Shown one piece after another: positions 1 to 7,809 of a stretch of DNA of 64,000 nt. The first letter of the stretch is position 1; each line of letters begins with the position of its first letter. The DNA lies in NCBI RefSeq assembly GCF_019443425.1, contig NZ_CP080382.1:1-64000 (forward strand), written 5' to 3'. The stretch comes from Arthrobacter sp. PAMC25284. Lineage in GTDB: Bacteria; Actinomycetota; Actinomycetes; Actinomycetales; Micrococcaceae. Below the pieces are notes generated by a model. It searched no databases. It had not been told where the DNA came from and saw only the letters and a program-made list of their open reading frames with translations. Position numbers and translations under genes: made by a program.

Positions 1-1085
1 TCACCCAGCACCGCTCGGCCACCCCGAAGTCTGCTGAAGAACGTGCCGCCATCCTGGCAAACCCGGGATTCGGCGACTATTTCACCGACCACACGGCAAT
101 CGTCGACTACACCGTCGACGCCGAGGGCAAGGGCGGCTGGCACGACGCCCGCGTTGAGCCCTACGGGCCGATCTCGCTGGACCCGTCCGCTGCCGTGCTG
201 CACTACGGCCAGGAGATCTTCGAGGGACTCAAGGCCTACCGCCACGCCGACGGCTCCATCTGGACCTTCCGTCCGGAAGCCAACGCCGCCCGGCTGAACA
301 AGTCGGCCCGCCGCCTGGCCCTTCCCGAACTTCCGGAAGAGTACTTCCTGGCCGCCATCCGCGAACTTGTCTCAGCGGACAAGGAATGGGTCCCTTCCGG
401 CGACGGCGAGGCGCTGTACCTGCGGCCGTTTATGATCGCCACGGAGGCCTTCCTCGGTGTCCGTGCCGCCCGCGAAGTCTCGTTCCGGGTCATCGCTTCC
501 CCTGCCGGCAACTACTTCGGCGGCGAGCTCAAACCCATCTCCATCTGGATTTCCCGCGAATACGCCCGCGCCGGCCGTGGCGGAACCGGTGCCGCGAAGT
601 GCGGGGGCAACTACGCCGCGTCCCTGATTGCGCAGCAGGAAGCTGAGGCCCACGGCTGCAAGCAGGTGTTGTTCCTGGACCAGTTCAACGACAACGCCGT
701 GGAAGAGCTCGGCGGCATGAACGTGTTCTTCGTGATGAAGGACGGGTCATTGGTCACCCCCGCCCTGAGCGGCACCATCCTCGAAGGGGTCACCCGGATG
801 TCCGTCATGCAGGTGGCCAAGGACATGGGCCGTGAAGTCACCGAACGCAAAATCACCCTGGACGAGTGGCGTGATGGCGTGGCCTCAGGCGAGATTGCCG
901 AGGTCTTCGCCTGCGGCACCGCTGCCGTGATCACGCCGATCGGCGTGCTCAAGGACACCACCGAGTTCATCGGTTCGGAGGATGCCAGGGCGGGGGAGAC
1001 CACCATGGTGATCCGCCAACAGTTGCTGGGCATCCAGACCGGCACCGTGGAAGACACGCACGGCTGGCTAACCCGCCTGGCCTAG
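1..1085 (+). CDS. ilvE: Branched-chain amino acid aminotransferase, 5'-truncated by window edge
   Basis: Class IV PLP aminotransferase that transfers the amino group between glutamate and the 2-oxo acids of leucine, isoleucine and valine. The frame is open from base 3, so the start lies before the window; an internal GTG at 195 is not the start because the conserved N-terminal part ([11 protein letters not shown], then [14 protein letters not shown]) is read upstream of and across it. The likely PLP lysine is in [14 protein letters not shown] (codon 597-599). The cofactor-phosphate region [15 protein letters not shown] is near the C-terminus, and the protein ends at the usual place for the family. 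A strong hairpin terminator follows. It is the first of several branched-chain amino acid genes in the window (leuCD at 18-20 kb). Confidence 0.95.
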   Translation, partial: TQHRSATPKSAEERAAILANPGFGDYFTDHTAIVDYTVDAEGKGGWHDARVEPYGPISLDPSAAVLHYGQEIFEGLKAYRHADGSIWTFRPEANAARLNKSARRLALPELPEEYFLAAIRELVSADKEWVPSGDGEALYLRPFMIATEAFLGVRAAREVSFRVIASPAGNYFGGELKPISIWISREYARAGRGGTGAAKCGGNYAASLIAQQEAEAHGCKQVLFLDQFNDNAVEELGGMNVFFVMKDGSLVTPALSGTILEGVTRMSVMQVAKDMGREVTERKITLDEWRDGVASGEIAEVFACGTAAVITPIGVLKDTTEFIGSEDARAGETTMVIRQQLLGIQTGTVEDTHGWLTRLA

Positions 1086-1098
1086 TCAGGACCAGCCG

Positions 1099-1139
1099 AC
1101 GACGGCGGCCCCGCACCCTTGGTGCGGGGCCGCCGTCGT
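1099..1139 (+). terminator. Rho-independent-type terminator after ilvE
   Basis: A perfect 19-bp stem (1099-1117 with 1121-1139) around a 3-nt loop, 13 nt after the ilvE stop. The T tract is short, as is common in GC-rich actinobacteria. The 3' arm lies within the large inverted repeat that begins at 1122, so the repeat boundary falls almost exactly at the apex of this hairpin. Confidence 0.8.
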
Positions 1140-1222
1140 TCTCTGCGCGGGTGGTCCAGGCCGGTGTTGGCTGGTGTTGAACGGGTGGTTGTGTAACGGG
1201 TTGGTGACGGTCGTGCGGGGAC

Positions 1223-1250
1223 CCATCCGGGGTGGGGTGCCGGTCCGAAG
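1223..1250 (+). promoter_or_regulatory. SigK-like promoter upstream of lipoprotein copy 1
   Basis: CCATCC (1223-1228), 16 nt, then CCGAAG (1245-1250), about 97 nt before the start codon. This resembles the CCATCC / CCGAAT elements described for mycobacterial SigK. A SigK-like sigma factor is encoded at 7039-7611. The promoter is inside the inverted repeat and so is present in both copies. Confidence 0.55.
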
Positions 1251-1346
1251 TACTCCTGAAAGATCAAGCCGGTCCAAGTCATACCGACCCCGCACCGCGG
1301 GGCGTGGGACCGGCGGAAAACCCCCCATCGTTTTAGGAGCTCTTCC

Positions 1347-2030
1347 ATGCGCACTTCACTGAAAACTTTCCTTGGCGTTGCCGCTGCCGGTTCGCTGATG
1401 TTCTCCCTGGCCGCCTGCAGCCCGGCCGAGAGCACCGCCACGGCCGCGCCGGCCGCCTCCTCGTCCTCTTCCGCCGCCGCGGAGATGCCGAAGCCGTTGG
1501 CCTCCATCCCGGCCCTGACCGGTGTTTCCACCGCCGTGAAGCTGGACGCGTCCTTCGCCGCGGCACTGGAGACCCTGAAGCTGACCCCGGGCACCGTCGG
1601 GACCGCGGAACTGACCGACGGTTCGCTGGTCTTCCCGATCACCGGCGGCAAGGTCGACTACTACGACCCGGCCAAGGACTACCGCCCGTACGTCCAGGGC
1701 CTGATCAGCCACGCCGGCTCCGGGTTCTCCCTGACCGCCGGGGAGACCACCGTGGACCTGACGAACTTCACCATCGACCCGGGCACCTCCAAGCTCTACG
1801 GCGACGTCGCCGTCAACGGGACCACCGCCGTGAAGCAGGCCTACATCTTCAACCTCGACGGCTCCACCCTCAAGCCGCTCCAGGCCGCCGGTGACACCGC
1901 GGTCCTGGAAGGCACCCGGGTGCTGATCTCCGACACGGCCGCCGGCCTGCTGAACAAGACGTTCAACACCGACGCCGTGAAGGCCGATATGCTCGTCGGC
2001 ATCGCCAAAATCACCGTCAACACCAAGTAA
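1347..2030 (+). CDS. Putative lipoprotein, copy 1
   Basis: 227 aa of unknown function. The N-terminus has MRTSLK, a hydrophobic stretch and the lipobox LAAC, so Cys-24 should be lipidated after export. An Ala/Ser-rich linker (residues ~30-48) leads to a probably beta-rich domain with GSLVFPITGG, GSGFSLTAGETTVDLTNF and NGTTAVKQAYIF. I do not recognise the family; it has no FAS1 boxes despite the SigK context. ATG is preceded by AGGAG (1335-1339). The protein is identical to that at 6088-6771. It has its own promoter and terminator and is probably controlled by the SigK-like factor nearby, which is inference. Confidence 0.85.
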   Translation: MRTSLKTFLGVAAAGSLMFSLAACSPAESTATAAPAASSSSSAAAEMPKPLASIPALTGVSTAVKLDASFAAALETLKLTPGTVGTAELTDGSLVFPITGGKVDYYDPAKDYRPYVQGLISHAGSGFSLTAGETTVDLTNFTIDPGTSKLYGDVAVNGTTAVKQAYIFNLDGSTLKPLQAAGDTAVLEGTRVLISDTAAGLLNKTFNTDAVKADMLVGIAKITVNTK

Positions 2031-2051
2031 CACCCCCGGGGAACAGCCCGG

Positions 2052-2084
2052 AAACGCCACGGACCCTTAGGGGCCGTGGCGTTT
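2052..2084 (+). terminator. Terminator after lipoprotein copy 1
   Basis: Hairpin with stem AAACGCCACGG and its complement CCGTGGCGTTT, ending in TTTT, about 20 nt after the stop. It is outside the inverted repeat, so the two lipoprotein copies use different terminators. Confidence 0.7.
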
Positions 2085-2140
2085 TGGGGTCGAGGTTAGG
2101 GTGGTCCCTGGCGGCCACGGAATGGTTATGTGATCCAGAC

Positions 2141-3361
2141 ATGCAAAAACTTGACGGGCAAAAGCTCACGGGGGCTTTGGCGGCGAAGTTTGCTTCGCCG
2201 ACTCGCAGCACACGATTGAGCGTTGTCCTGGGCCGCTGGCTCGGGATCACCTTCACCATTTGTTTTCTCACCGGTCTTTTCAGCCATGGGCTTCAGAATC
2301 CACCGTCGTGGATGTTTTTTCCCACCAGCCCTGTGTGGATCTACCAGTTCACCCAGGGACTGCACGTGACCGCCGGGATCGCCGCGATCCCGCTGCTACT
2401 GGCGAAACTGTGGTCGGTGTATCCGGAACTGCTCGCCTGGCCGCCGGTGAAGTCCCTGGTGCACGGTCTTGAGCGGGCTTCCATTGCATTGTTTGTCGCC
2501 TCGTCACTGCTGCAGCTGGCTACCGGGCTGATCAACACCTATAAGTGGTACCCGTGGCCCTTTCCGTTTCGCGAAACCCACTACTGGCTGGCGTGGGTGA
2601 TCTGGGGCTCGCTGTTGCTGCATATTGCGGTCAAACTTCCGGTAATTGCCGATCACTGGCGTCGTAGACCGGCGCGACGTGAGGCCGTTGGCCATACACG
2701 GGCCGCCGCGGACATCGGCGCTTCCGGCGGTGCCTCCACTGAGGGCGGCGGCACAGCAGCTCCGGGCCGCTGGTCCCGGCGGGCGTTTTTGACGGCCATT
2801 ACGGCCGCGACCGGAGCCGTCGTCGTGACGACGGCGGGACAGTCGTTCTCATGGCTGGCGCCGGTCAACCTGTTCGCGCCACGCAAAATGGGGACCGGCC
2901 CCCAGGGGGTGCCGGTGAACCGGACCGCAGCCGCTGCCAAGGTGACCGGACTCGCGATGTCCCCGGCCTGGGCGCTCGTGGTGCGCTCGGGGGCTGCCAC
3001 CCGGTCCTTCACCCTCGATCAGCTCCGGGCGATGCCCCAGCACAGCTACGATCTGCCGATCGCGTGCGTGGAAGGGTGGAGCCAGCTGGCTTCCTGGAGG
3101 GGCGTGCGGGTCCGGGACCTGATCGCAGCCGTTGGCGCTCCGGCGGGATCTGAACTCCGGTTCACCAGTTTGGAGCCCGAGGGCGGTTACCGCATTATGA
3201 ACATGCCTGCCGGGTACAGTCAGGACGAGAAGACCCTGGTGGCCCTTGACCTCAACGGATCAGTGCTCGATCTGGACCATGGCTACCCGGCCAGAATCAT
3301 TGCCCCCGGCCGCCCCGGAGTCCTGCAGACCAAGTGGCTGCACAGTGTGGAGGTCCTGTGA
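2141..3361 (+). CDS. Membrane-anchored molybdopterin-dependent oxidoreductase (sulfite oxidase/YedY-like fold fused to a cytochrome b-like domain)
   Basis: 406 aa. The first half has about four membrane helices (WLGITFTICFLTGLF; HVTAGIAAIPLLL; ASIALFVASSLLQL; AWVIWGSLLLHI) with histidines that could ligate haem. After a Gly/Ala linker comes RRAFLTAITAATGAVVV, a further membrane or Tat-like segment. The C-terminal domain is of the sulfite-oxidase molybdopterin type, with the likely molybdenum-ligand cysteine in PIACVEGWS and the ending GVLQTKWLHSVEVL. I chose ATG 2141 because the longer frame back to 2084 runs into the terminator hairpin. The next gene overlaps by 4 nt. Substrate unknown; an electron-transfer or repair role at the outer membrane face is inferred. 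Confidence 0.85.
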   Translation: MQKLDGQKLTGALAAKFASPTRSTRLSVVLGRWLGITFTICFLTGLFSHGLQNPPSWMFFPTSPVWIYQFTQGLHVTAGIAAIPLLLAKLWSVYPELLAWPPVKSLVHGLERASIALFVASSLLQLATGLINTYKWYPWPFPFRETHYWLAWVIWGSLLLHIAVKLPVIADHWRRRPARREAVGHTRAAADIGASGGASTEGGGTAAPGRWSRRAFLTAITAATGAVVVTTAGQSFSWLAPVNLFAPRKMGTGPQGVPVNRTAAAAKVTGLAMSPAWALVVRSGAATRSFTLDQLRAMPQHSYDLPIACVEGWSQLASWRGVRVRDLIAAVGAPAGSELRFTSLEPEGGYRIMNMPAGYSQDEKTLVALDLNGSVLDLDHGYPARIIAPGRPGVLQTKWLHSVEVL

Positions 3362-3810
3362 AAACGTCTTCTGTTGTCAAAGCCTCCAGGGCAGCGCTCG
3401 GCGTGGCGGGGGCGGGAATTGCCGGCTACGGGCTGCTGGGTCTGCCCACCCAACTGGGTCCGGCGCAGCTGGTTGGCCTGCTGACATGGATGGCTGTTGC
3501 CGTCCTTATCCACGACGGCGTCATGGTGCCGCTCGCCACGCTGGCCGGCGCGAGCCTGACACGAGTCGGCTCGCAACTCCAGCGCCCGTCCGCCGCCGTC
3601 CTGCGCGGGGCACTGCTCACCGGGGCTCTGGTGACCCTGCTGGCGGGGACCCTGCTCAAGGCCCAGTCCGTAGCGCAGTCCGCGACGGTCCTGGAGGCCC
3701 ACTACGCGGTGAACCTTGCGTGGTTCTGGGGAGGTTTAGTTCTGGTCTCCGCCGCCGCGATCCTGGTCCTGGAACGCCGGGCCCGCGCGTCACGAGGCAT
3801 CCGTCCCTGA
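3358..3810 (+). CDS. Small four-helix membrane protein of unknown function
   Basis: 150 aa, starting at GTG 3358 that overlaps the oxidoreductase stop (GTGA), so it is probably translationally coupled. Four hydrophobic segments are visible: GAGIAGYGLLGL, LLTWMAVAVLIHDGVMVPL, RGALLTGALVTLLAGTLL and WFWGGLVLVSAAAILVL. No family recognised. Tight coupling suggests a partner or membrane subunit for the molybdopterin enzyme (inference). Its 3' end overlaps by about 20 nt the end of the convergent methyltransferase gene. Confidence 0.75.
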   Translation: MKTSSVVKASRAALGVAGAGIAGYGLLGLPTQLGPAQLVGLLTWMAVAVLIHDGVMVPLATLAGASLTRVGSQLQRPSAAVLRGALLTGALVTLLAGTLLKAQSVAQSATVLEAHYAVNLAWFWGGLVLVSAAAILVLERRARASRGIRP

Positions 3811-4524
3811 CCCAAAAGGCTTCGCGACCCTGCCTGCCTCGGCCGCGGGCGATAGACGGCAAAAGATACGGCCTTGAAGGTGCTGAACGGACGCTACGGT
3901 CCAGCCGCTGCGCCGGGCCCGTTCTGCCAGTCCGGCGGTGCCGGTCCGGGCCCAGCGGAAAGGCTCGCTAAGGTTTCCGGTGTCGTCTTCGAGGACCGCC
4001 GAGTAGGCGGTATCGAGGTCTTGGTCGGGATCCACCTCGACCAGCAGGGTCCCGGTCGGGGCGATGAGTTGCCGGCAGCGGCGCAGCAGGGCCGTGACGC
4101 TGCCGCCAATGCCGATATTGCCGTCCAGGACGACGACCGACTGCCAGGTACCGGTTTGCGGGACGGGGGCGAAGATCGATTGTTCGAGCGCGCGGGCGCC
4201 CCGGTTCAGGGCCCACCGGACGGCCTCGGCACTGGTGTCGATGCCGAGGGCGGTCAGGCCCATGGCGCCGGAGGCCGCCAGCAGCCGGCCGGGGCCGCAG
4301 CCGACGTCGAGGAGGGGTCCCTGCAGGCTCCGCAGCAGGGACCGTTCGAGCAGGCTTGCCTCAGCACACCAGTCACGGACCTGGAAGTGGACCGGCGGTG
4401 CGGCGGAAATCTCGCTTTCCGGACGCAGCGTCAGCGTTCCGGTGCCGGCCTGCAGTGCCCGGGCGTAGGGCTCCCGCGAGCCCTGTCCGAAGTGGGCCGC
4501 CGGCGCCAGCCCGGTCGCTGTCAT
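3790..4524 (-). CDS. Class I SAM-dependent methyltransferase
   Basis: 244 aa with a Rossmann methyltransferase core. Motif I is LLDVGCGPGRLL (about residues 70-81), followed by the acidic end of strand 2 in ALGIDTSAEAV and a motif IV-like VVVLDGNIGIGG. It is the last gene of a three-gene minus-strand operon with a DUF2064-type transferase and a GT2 enzyme, all overlapping by 4 nt. The substrate is probably a lipid- or sugar-linked intermediate made by those two neighbours (inference). Confidence 0.85.
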   Translation of the reverse strand: MTATGLAPAAHFGQGSREPYARALQAGTGTLTLRPESEISAAPPVHFQVRDWCAEASLLERSLLRSLQGPLLDVGCGPGRLLAASGAMGLTALGIDTSAEAVRWALNRGARALEQSIFAPVPQTGTWQSVVVLDGNIGIGGSVTALLRRCRQLIAPTGTLLVEVDPDQDLDTAYSAVLEDDTGNLSEPFRWARTGTAGLAERARRSGWTVASVQHLQGRIFCRLSPAAEAGRVAKPFGSGTDAS

Positions 4525-5210
4525 GGTCGGGTCCCGGCGGCTGGGGCGCTGGCGGCTGTGGCGGCGGCGGCGGTGACGGCGCGGGCGAAGTCTGTTCCCG
4601 GGATAGCGGCCGCGATCTGGACGGCGTCGCTGAAATGGTCCATGTCCCGGAGTTCGGGAAGCACCCCCACCTCAAGGCCTGCGCCGGCGAGCCGGGCGTG
4701 CTGGGCGGCGCCGGTGGTGTTCGTGGACATCGGGATGCCCCGGAGCAGGGCGCCGTCGGGCCGGCGCAGGGCCAGGGCCCAGAATCCGCCGTCGGTGGCC
4801 GGTCCCAGCCAGGCCCCGTGCCGGGGTGTGTCCGCGGACCAGTCCTCGAACAGGGCGGACAGGTGTGCGGGGGAGACCTGGGGGGTGTCCATGCCGAGGA
4901 TCAGAAGTGGACCCGTGACCGCGTCGCAGATCGCCGCGAGCCGTTCGTCAAGGCCTCCTGCGGCCTGCGGCACGACCGTGAACTGTGCGGCATCCCGGGG
5001 AGCCGGGGTGCCGTCCATGACCAGGAGCCGGTGCCGGGCCGGGAGGGAACGGACGGTGCCCAGGGTCCGGCTCAGGCTCAGCTGGGCCAGGGCCGCAGCC
5101 GTTTCGGGACTCAGCGGGGGAGTGAGCCGGGTCTTGACCCGACCCGGCAGGCACTCCTTGGCGATGACCGCCACCGTCAATTCCGTACTCAGGTCAGCAC
5201 TGGTACTCAT
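4521..5210 (-). CDS. DUF2064 / TIGR04282-type nucleotidyl- or glycosyltransferase
   Basis: 229 aa. Motifs of the GT-A-fold family often paired with a GT2 partner are present: AKECLPGRVKTRL near the N-terminus, LILGMDTPQV in the middle and GPATDGGFWALALR. It overlaps both neighbours by 4 nt and is therefore co-translated with the GT2 gene upstream and the methyltransferase downstream. The family is often annotated as glycosyltransferase or as related to the MobA/CofC fold; the exact donor is not known. Confidence 0.85.
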   Translation of the reverse strand: MSTSADLSTELTVAVIAKECLPGRVKTRLTPPLSPETAAALAQLSLSRTLGTVRSLPARHRLLVMDGTPAPRDAAQFTVVPQAAGGLDERLAAICDAVTGPLLILGMDTPQVSPAHLSALFEDWSADTPRHGAWLGPATDGGFWALALRRPDGALLRGIPMSTNTTGAAQHARLAGAGLEVGVLPELRDMDHFSDAVQIAAAIPGTDFARAVTAAAATAASAPAAGTRP

Positions 5211-5923
5211 GGCGTTCCTTCGCTGCCGCGGCCGGGCCGGACCGGTCCCGGGGCCAACGCCGCCGCCGCGGCCTTGAGCTGGGCGGACATGTCGCGGACG
5301 GCCGTGACCGTCCCGCGGAGGGTCCCGGTGACCTTGGACTTGCCGGTGCGCGGGGCATAGGGCACGGGCAACTCCCGGATCCGCCAGCCGTCCCGGTGGG
5401 CCTTGAGGAACATCTCCAGCGGGTAGCCGCTGCGGCGGTCCTGCAAGTCCAGGGACAGCAGCCCGACCCGCCGCGCAGCCCGCATCGGACCCAGATCCGT
5501 AATCCGTTCCCCCGTCAGCCGCCGCAGCCGCCGGGCGAGCACCACGTTGGCGATTCGGGCGTGCAGCGGCCAGGAGCCGCGCTGCGGCCGGCGCGCACCG
5601 AGGACCAAGTCGGCACTGCCGGCAATGACCGGCGCCAGCAGGCCCGGCAGTTGCGCGGGGTCCAGGGAGCCGTCGCAGTCGCAGAAAGCCACGTACTCGG
5701 CCGTGGCCGCCAGCAGGCCCGCATGGGCGGCTGCCCCAAACCCCCGGCGTTCCTCGCGGACGACGACGGCACCCAGGCCCGCGGCAACCTCAGCGGAACC
5801 ATCCGTTGAGCCGTTATCCACCACAATCGCCCGGTACCCCTCCGGCAACCGCGACAAAACCCAGGGCAGGGCGCCCACCTCGTCCAGGCACGGCAGAACA
5901 ACATCCACGGCGGCACCAGTCAT
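5207..5923 (-). CDS. Glycosyltransferase family 2 (polyprenol-phosphate type)
   Basis: 238 aa from ATG 5923; a GTG at 5932 gives three more residues, but GAGAGG sits better for the ATG. The GT-A core reads VDVVLPCLDEVGALPWVL, AIVVDNGSTDGSAEVA, VAFCDCDGSLDPAQL and ITDLGPMRAARR, without C-terminal membrane helices. It is first in the operon with the DUF2064-like protein and the methyltransferase. It is typical of enzymes that glycosylate polyprenyl phosphate or related lipids; the acceptor is unknown. Confidence 0.88.
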   Translation of the reverse strand: MTGAAVDVVLPCLDEVGALPWVLSRLPEGYRAIVVDNGSTDGSAEVAAGLGAVVVREERRGFGAAAHAGLLAATAEYVAFCDCDGSLDPAQLPGLLAPVIAGSADLVLGARRPQRGSWPLHARIANVVLARRLRRLTGERITDLGPMRAARRVGLLSLDLQDRRSGYPLEMFLKAHRDGWRIRELPVPYAPRTGKSKVTGTLRGTVTAVRDMSAQLKAAAAALAPGPVRPGRGSEGTP

Positions 5924-5996
5924 TTCAAACACCTCTCAAGGCTACGGATTCCACGGCGGCAGGTGGCCGGGGAATCCTTACGGAATGCACACGGAA

Positions 5997-6031
5997 AAGT
6001 GCCACGGCGCCAAATTGGAACCGCGGCACTT
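5997..6031 (-). terminator. Terminator after lipoprotein copy 2
   Basis: Inverted repeat with arms AAGTGCC (5997-6003) and GGCACTT (6025-6031), plus inner CGG/CCG pairing. On the minus strand it is followed by TTTTCC. It lies downstream of the minus-strand lipoprotein gene and outside the inverted repeat. Confidence 0.6.
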
Positions 6032-6087
6032 CCCGCCGGCGCAGACCAAGCATCCGGCAGGTCTCCCGGTGGTACGTCGGGTGGGTG

Positions 6088-6771
6088 TTACTTGGTGTTG
6101 ACGGTGATTTTGGCGATGCCGACGAGCATATCGGCCTTCACGGCGTCGGTGTTGAACGTCTTGTTCAGCAGGCCGGCGGCCGTGTCGGAGATCAGCACCC
6201 GGGTGCCTTCCAGGACCGCGGTGTCACCGGCGGCCTGGAGCGGCTTGAGGGTGGAGCCGTCGAGGTTGAAGATGTAGGCCTGCTTCACGGCGGTGGTCCC
6301 GTTGACGGCGACGTCGCCGTAGAGCTTGGAGGTGCCCGGGTCGATGGTGAAGTTCGTCAGGTCCACGGTGGTCTCCCCGGCGGTCAGGGAGAACCCGGAG
6401 CCGGCGTGGCTGATCAGGCCCTGGACGTACGGGCGGTAGTCCTTGGCCGGGTCGTAGTAGTCGACCTTGCCGCCGGTGATCGGGAAGACCAGCGAACCGT
6501 CGGTCAGTTCCGCGGTCCCGACGGTGCCCGGGGTCAGCTTCAGGGTCTCCAGTGCCGCGGCGAAGGACGCGTCCAGCTTCACGGCGGTGGAAACACCGGT
6601 CAGGGCCGGGATGGAGGCCAACGGCTTCGGCATCTCCGCGGCGGCGGAAGAGGACGAGGAGGCGGCCGGCGCGGCCGTGGCGGTGCTCTCGGCCGGGCTG
6701 CAGGCGGCCAGGGAGAACATCAGCGAACCGGCAGCGGCAACGCCAAGGAAAGTTTTCAGTGAAGTGCGCAT
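6088..6771 (-). CDS. Putative lipoprotein, copy 2
   Basis: 227 aa, identical in sequence to the product of 1347-2030: lipobox LAAC at Cys-24, Ala/Ser linker and a beta-rich domain of unknown function. It lies downstream of, and in the same direction as, the SigK-like sigma factor gene (7039-7611), with the SigK-like promoter between them. The sigma factor could therefore drive it from its own promoter and possibly by read-through. Identity at the DNA level implies a recent duplication or ongoing gene conversion. Confidence 0.85.
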   Translation of the reverse strand: MRTSLKTFLGVAAAGSLMFSLAACSPAESTATAAPAASSSSSAAAEMPKPLASIPALTGVSTAVKLDASFAAALETLKLTPGTVGTAELTDGSLVFPITGGKVDYYDPAKDYRPYVQGLISHAGSGFSLTAGETTVDLTNFTIDPGTSKLYGDVAVNGTTAVKQAYIFNLDGSTLKPLQAAGDTAVLEGTRVLISDTAAGLLNKTFNTDAVKADMLVGIAKITVNTK

Positions 6772-6868
6772 GGAAGAGCTCCTAAAACGATGGGGGGGTT
6801 TTCCGCCGGTCCCACGCCCCGCGGTGCGGGGTCCGTATGACTTGGACCGGCTTGATCTTTCAGGAGTA

Positions 6869-6896
6869 CTTCGGACCGGCACCCCACCCCGGATGG
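6869..6896 (-). promoter_or_regulatory. SigK-like promoter upstream of lipoprotein copy 2
   Basis: On the minus strand, CCATCC (complement of 6891-6896), 16 nt, then CCGAAG (complement of 6869-6874). It is the same element as at 1223-1250, carried in the right copy of the inverted repeat. Confidence 0.55.
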
Positions 6897-7038
6897 GTCC
6901 CCGCACGACCGTCACCAACCCGTTACACAACCACCCGTTCAACACCGGCCAACACCGGCCTGGACCACCCGCGCAGAGAACGACGGCGGCCCCGCACATT
7001 CCCGGGAGCCCCGCTCGCGCTGCGGGGAGACTGTCCAG

Positions 7039-7611
7039 TCAGGTTGGTGCGAGCCGGGTACGGAGGTTTTCGAGTCCGTCGCGGATCCGCGTTTTGACGG
7101 TCGGGAGCGGAATGCCGAGGCGTTCGGCAACTTGGCGGTAGGTAAGGCCGGCGAAATATGCCAGCTGGATGGACTCACGCTGCAAAACGGAGAGAAAGGA
7201 CAGCGACTCCATGAGCATTCGTACATCGGAGCGGTCTGTGGCGTGTTCGGCGACATCGTCGTAGGCGATGCTTTGGTTGGCGGCGGCCCAGCGCCGGTCA
7301 CGCTCGGCGCTGCGTTGATGGGAACGGACCTTGTCAACGGCCCGGCGGTGGGTGATGGTCATCAGCCACCCGATCGGACTTCCCAGCGCCGGACTGTACT
7401 TGGCGGCTTGCTGCCAGACGGTGATGAAGGTCTCCTGCAGTACTTCCTCGCTGAGCCCGGCATCCACCACCACCCGCCGGGCCAGACCGAAGACCCGCCG
7501 GGACGTCATCCGGTAGAACTCCGCAAAGGCTATTTGGTCCCCTTCGGCGGTCCTGAGCAACAGCTCTTCCAGATGTTCCGGCATGCCGTGGTAGTCGTCC
7601 TGAGTGTCCAT
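7039..7611 (-). CDS. sigK: ECF RNA polymerase sigma factor, SigK-like
   Basis: 190 aa from ATG 7611, preceded by GAAGG. The same frame stays open to 7773, but that extension is Cys/Gly-rich and has no conserved features. Sigma region 2 is visible as AFAEFYRMTSRRVFGLARR and LSEEVLQETFITVWQQA. Region 4 is SVLQRESIQLAYFAGLTYRQ followed by AERLGIPLPTVKTRIRDG. SigK in mycobacteria is held by the anti-sigma factor RskA and controls secreted antigens; no RskA-like gene is seen next to this one. The SigK-like promoters in front of both lipoprotein copies make this module its likely regulon (inference). Confidence 0.85.
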   Translation of the reverse strand: MDTQDDYHGMPEHLEELLLRTAEGDQIAFAEFYRMTSRRVFGLARRVVVDAGLSEEVLQETFITVWQQAAKYSPALGSPIGWLMTITHRRAVDKVRSHQRSAERDRRWAAANQSIAYDDVAEHATDRSDVRMLMESLSFLSVLQRESIQLAYFAGLTYRQVAERLGIPLPTVKTRIRDGLENLRTRLAPT

Positions 7612-7725
7612 GGTGCCTTCACCGTTGGGTCCGCCGGCCCCCAGCGGACCGACGTCACTGCATCCGCAGGGGAGCATGTCACCGGTCCCGTGAGTCAAGG
7701 GCCGGCAGGTTCTTTCCACAGAGAG

Positions 7726-7739
7726 AGAACGCGCGTTCT
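7726..7739. promoter_or_regulatory. Perfect palindrome between sigK and the TetR gene
   Basis: AGAACGCGCGTTCT, a perfect 14-bp palindrome 71 nt before the divergent TetR start and about 115 nt before the sigK start. Size and position fit an autoregulatory TetR operator. A further AGAACG half-site occurs at about 7764. Confidence 0.45.
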
Positions 7740-7809
7740 TGGCCTGTCGCTTAGAATAGACATAGAACGCCATGGGCGCAAGTGGAACATTACGAGGAGC
7801 AGGTCTGGG

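Larger units (their letters stand above)
1122..2035 (+). repeat. Large inverted repeat, left copy (~914 bp)
   Basis: Reads as the reverse complement of 6083-6997. The copy includes the leader, a SigK-like promoter, the whole 227-aa lipoprotein gene and 5 nt after its stop. Read by eye, the copies differ at only three places, all in the leader: two substitutions and one extra base in a C/G run (6 versus 7). The coding parts give identical proteins. Outside the boundaries the sequences diverge at once. No transposase or target duplication is seen, so this looks like an inverted gene duplication. Confidence 0.93.
6083..6997 (-). repeat. Large inverted repeat, right copy (~915 bp)
   Basis: Reverse complement of 1122-2035 with three small differences in the leader. 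The pair encloses about 4 kb (2036-6082). On this side the repeat ends with the orphaned right arm of the ilvE terminator, which suggests that the left copy, next to ilvE, is the original (inference). Confidence 0.93.

Noticed and set aside
1347..2030. FAS1/MPT70-like antigen for the SigK-linked lipoprotein
   Set aside because: The H-box and other FAS1 motifs are absent; only the regulatory context resembles the mycobacterial case.
3874..5360. Plus-strand frames of 467 and 334 codons over 3874-5360
   Set aside because: Antisense to the methyltransferase and DUF2064 genes, which have clear motifs; the plus-strand products are low-complexity Gly/Arg/Pro-rich.
7612..7773. N-terminal extension of the sigma factor frame to 7773
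   Set aside because: No ribosome site or sigma-like sequence there, and it covers the palindrome and promoter region of the divergent TetR gene; the ATG at 7611 has GAAGG at the right distance.
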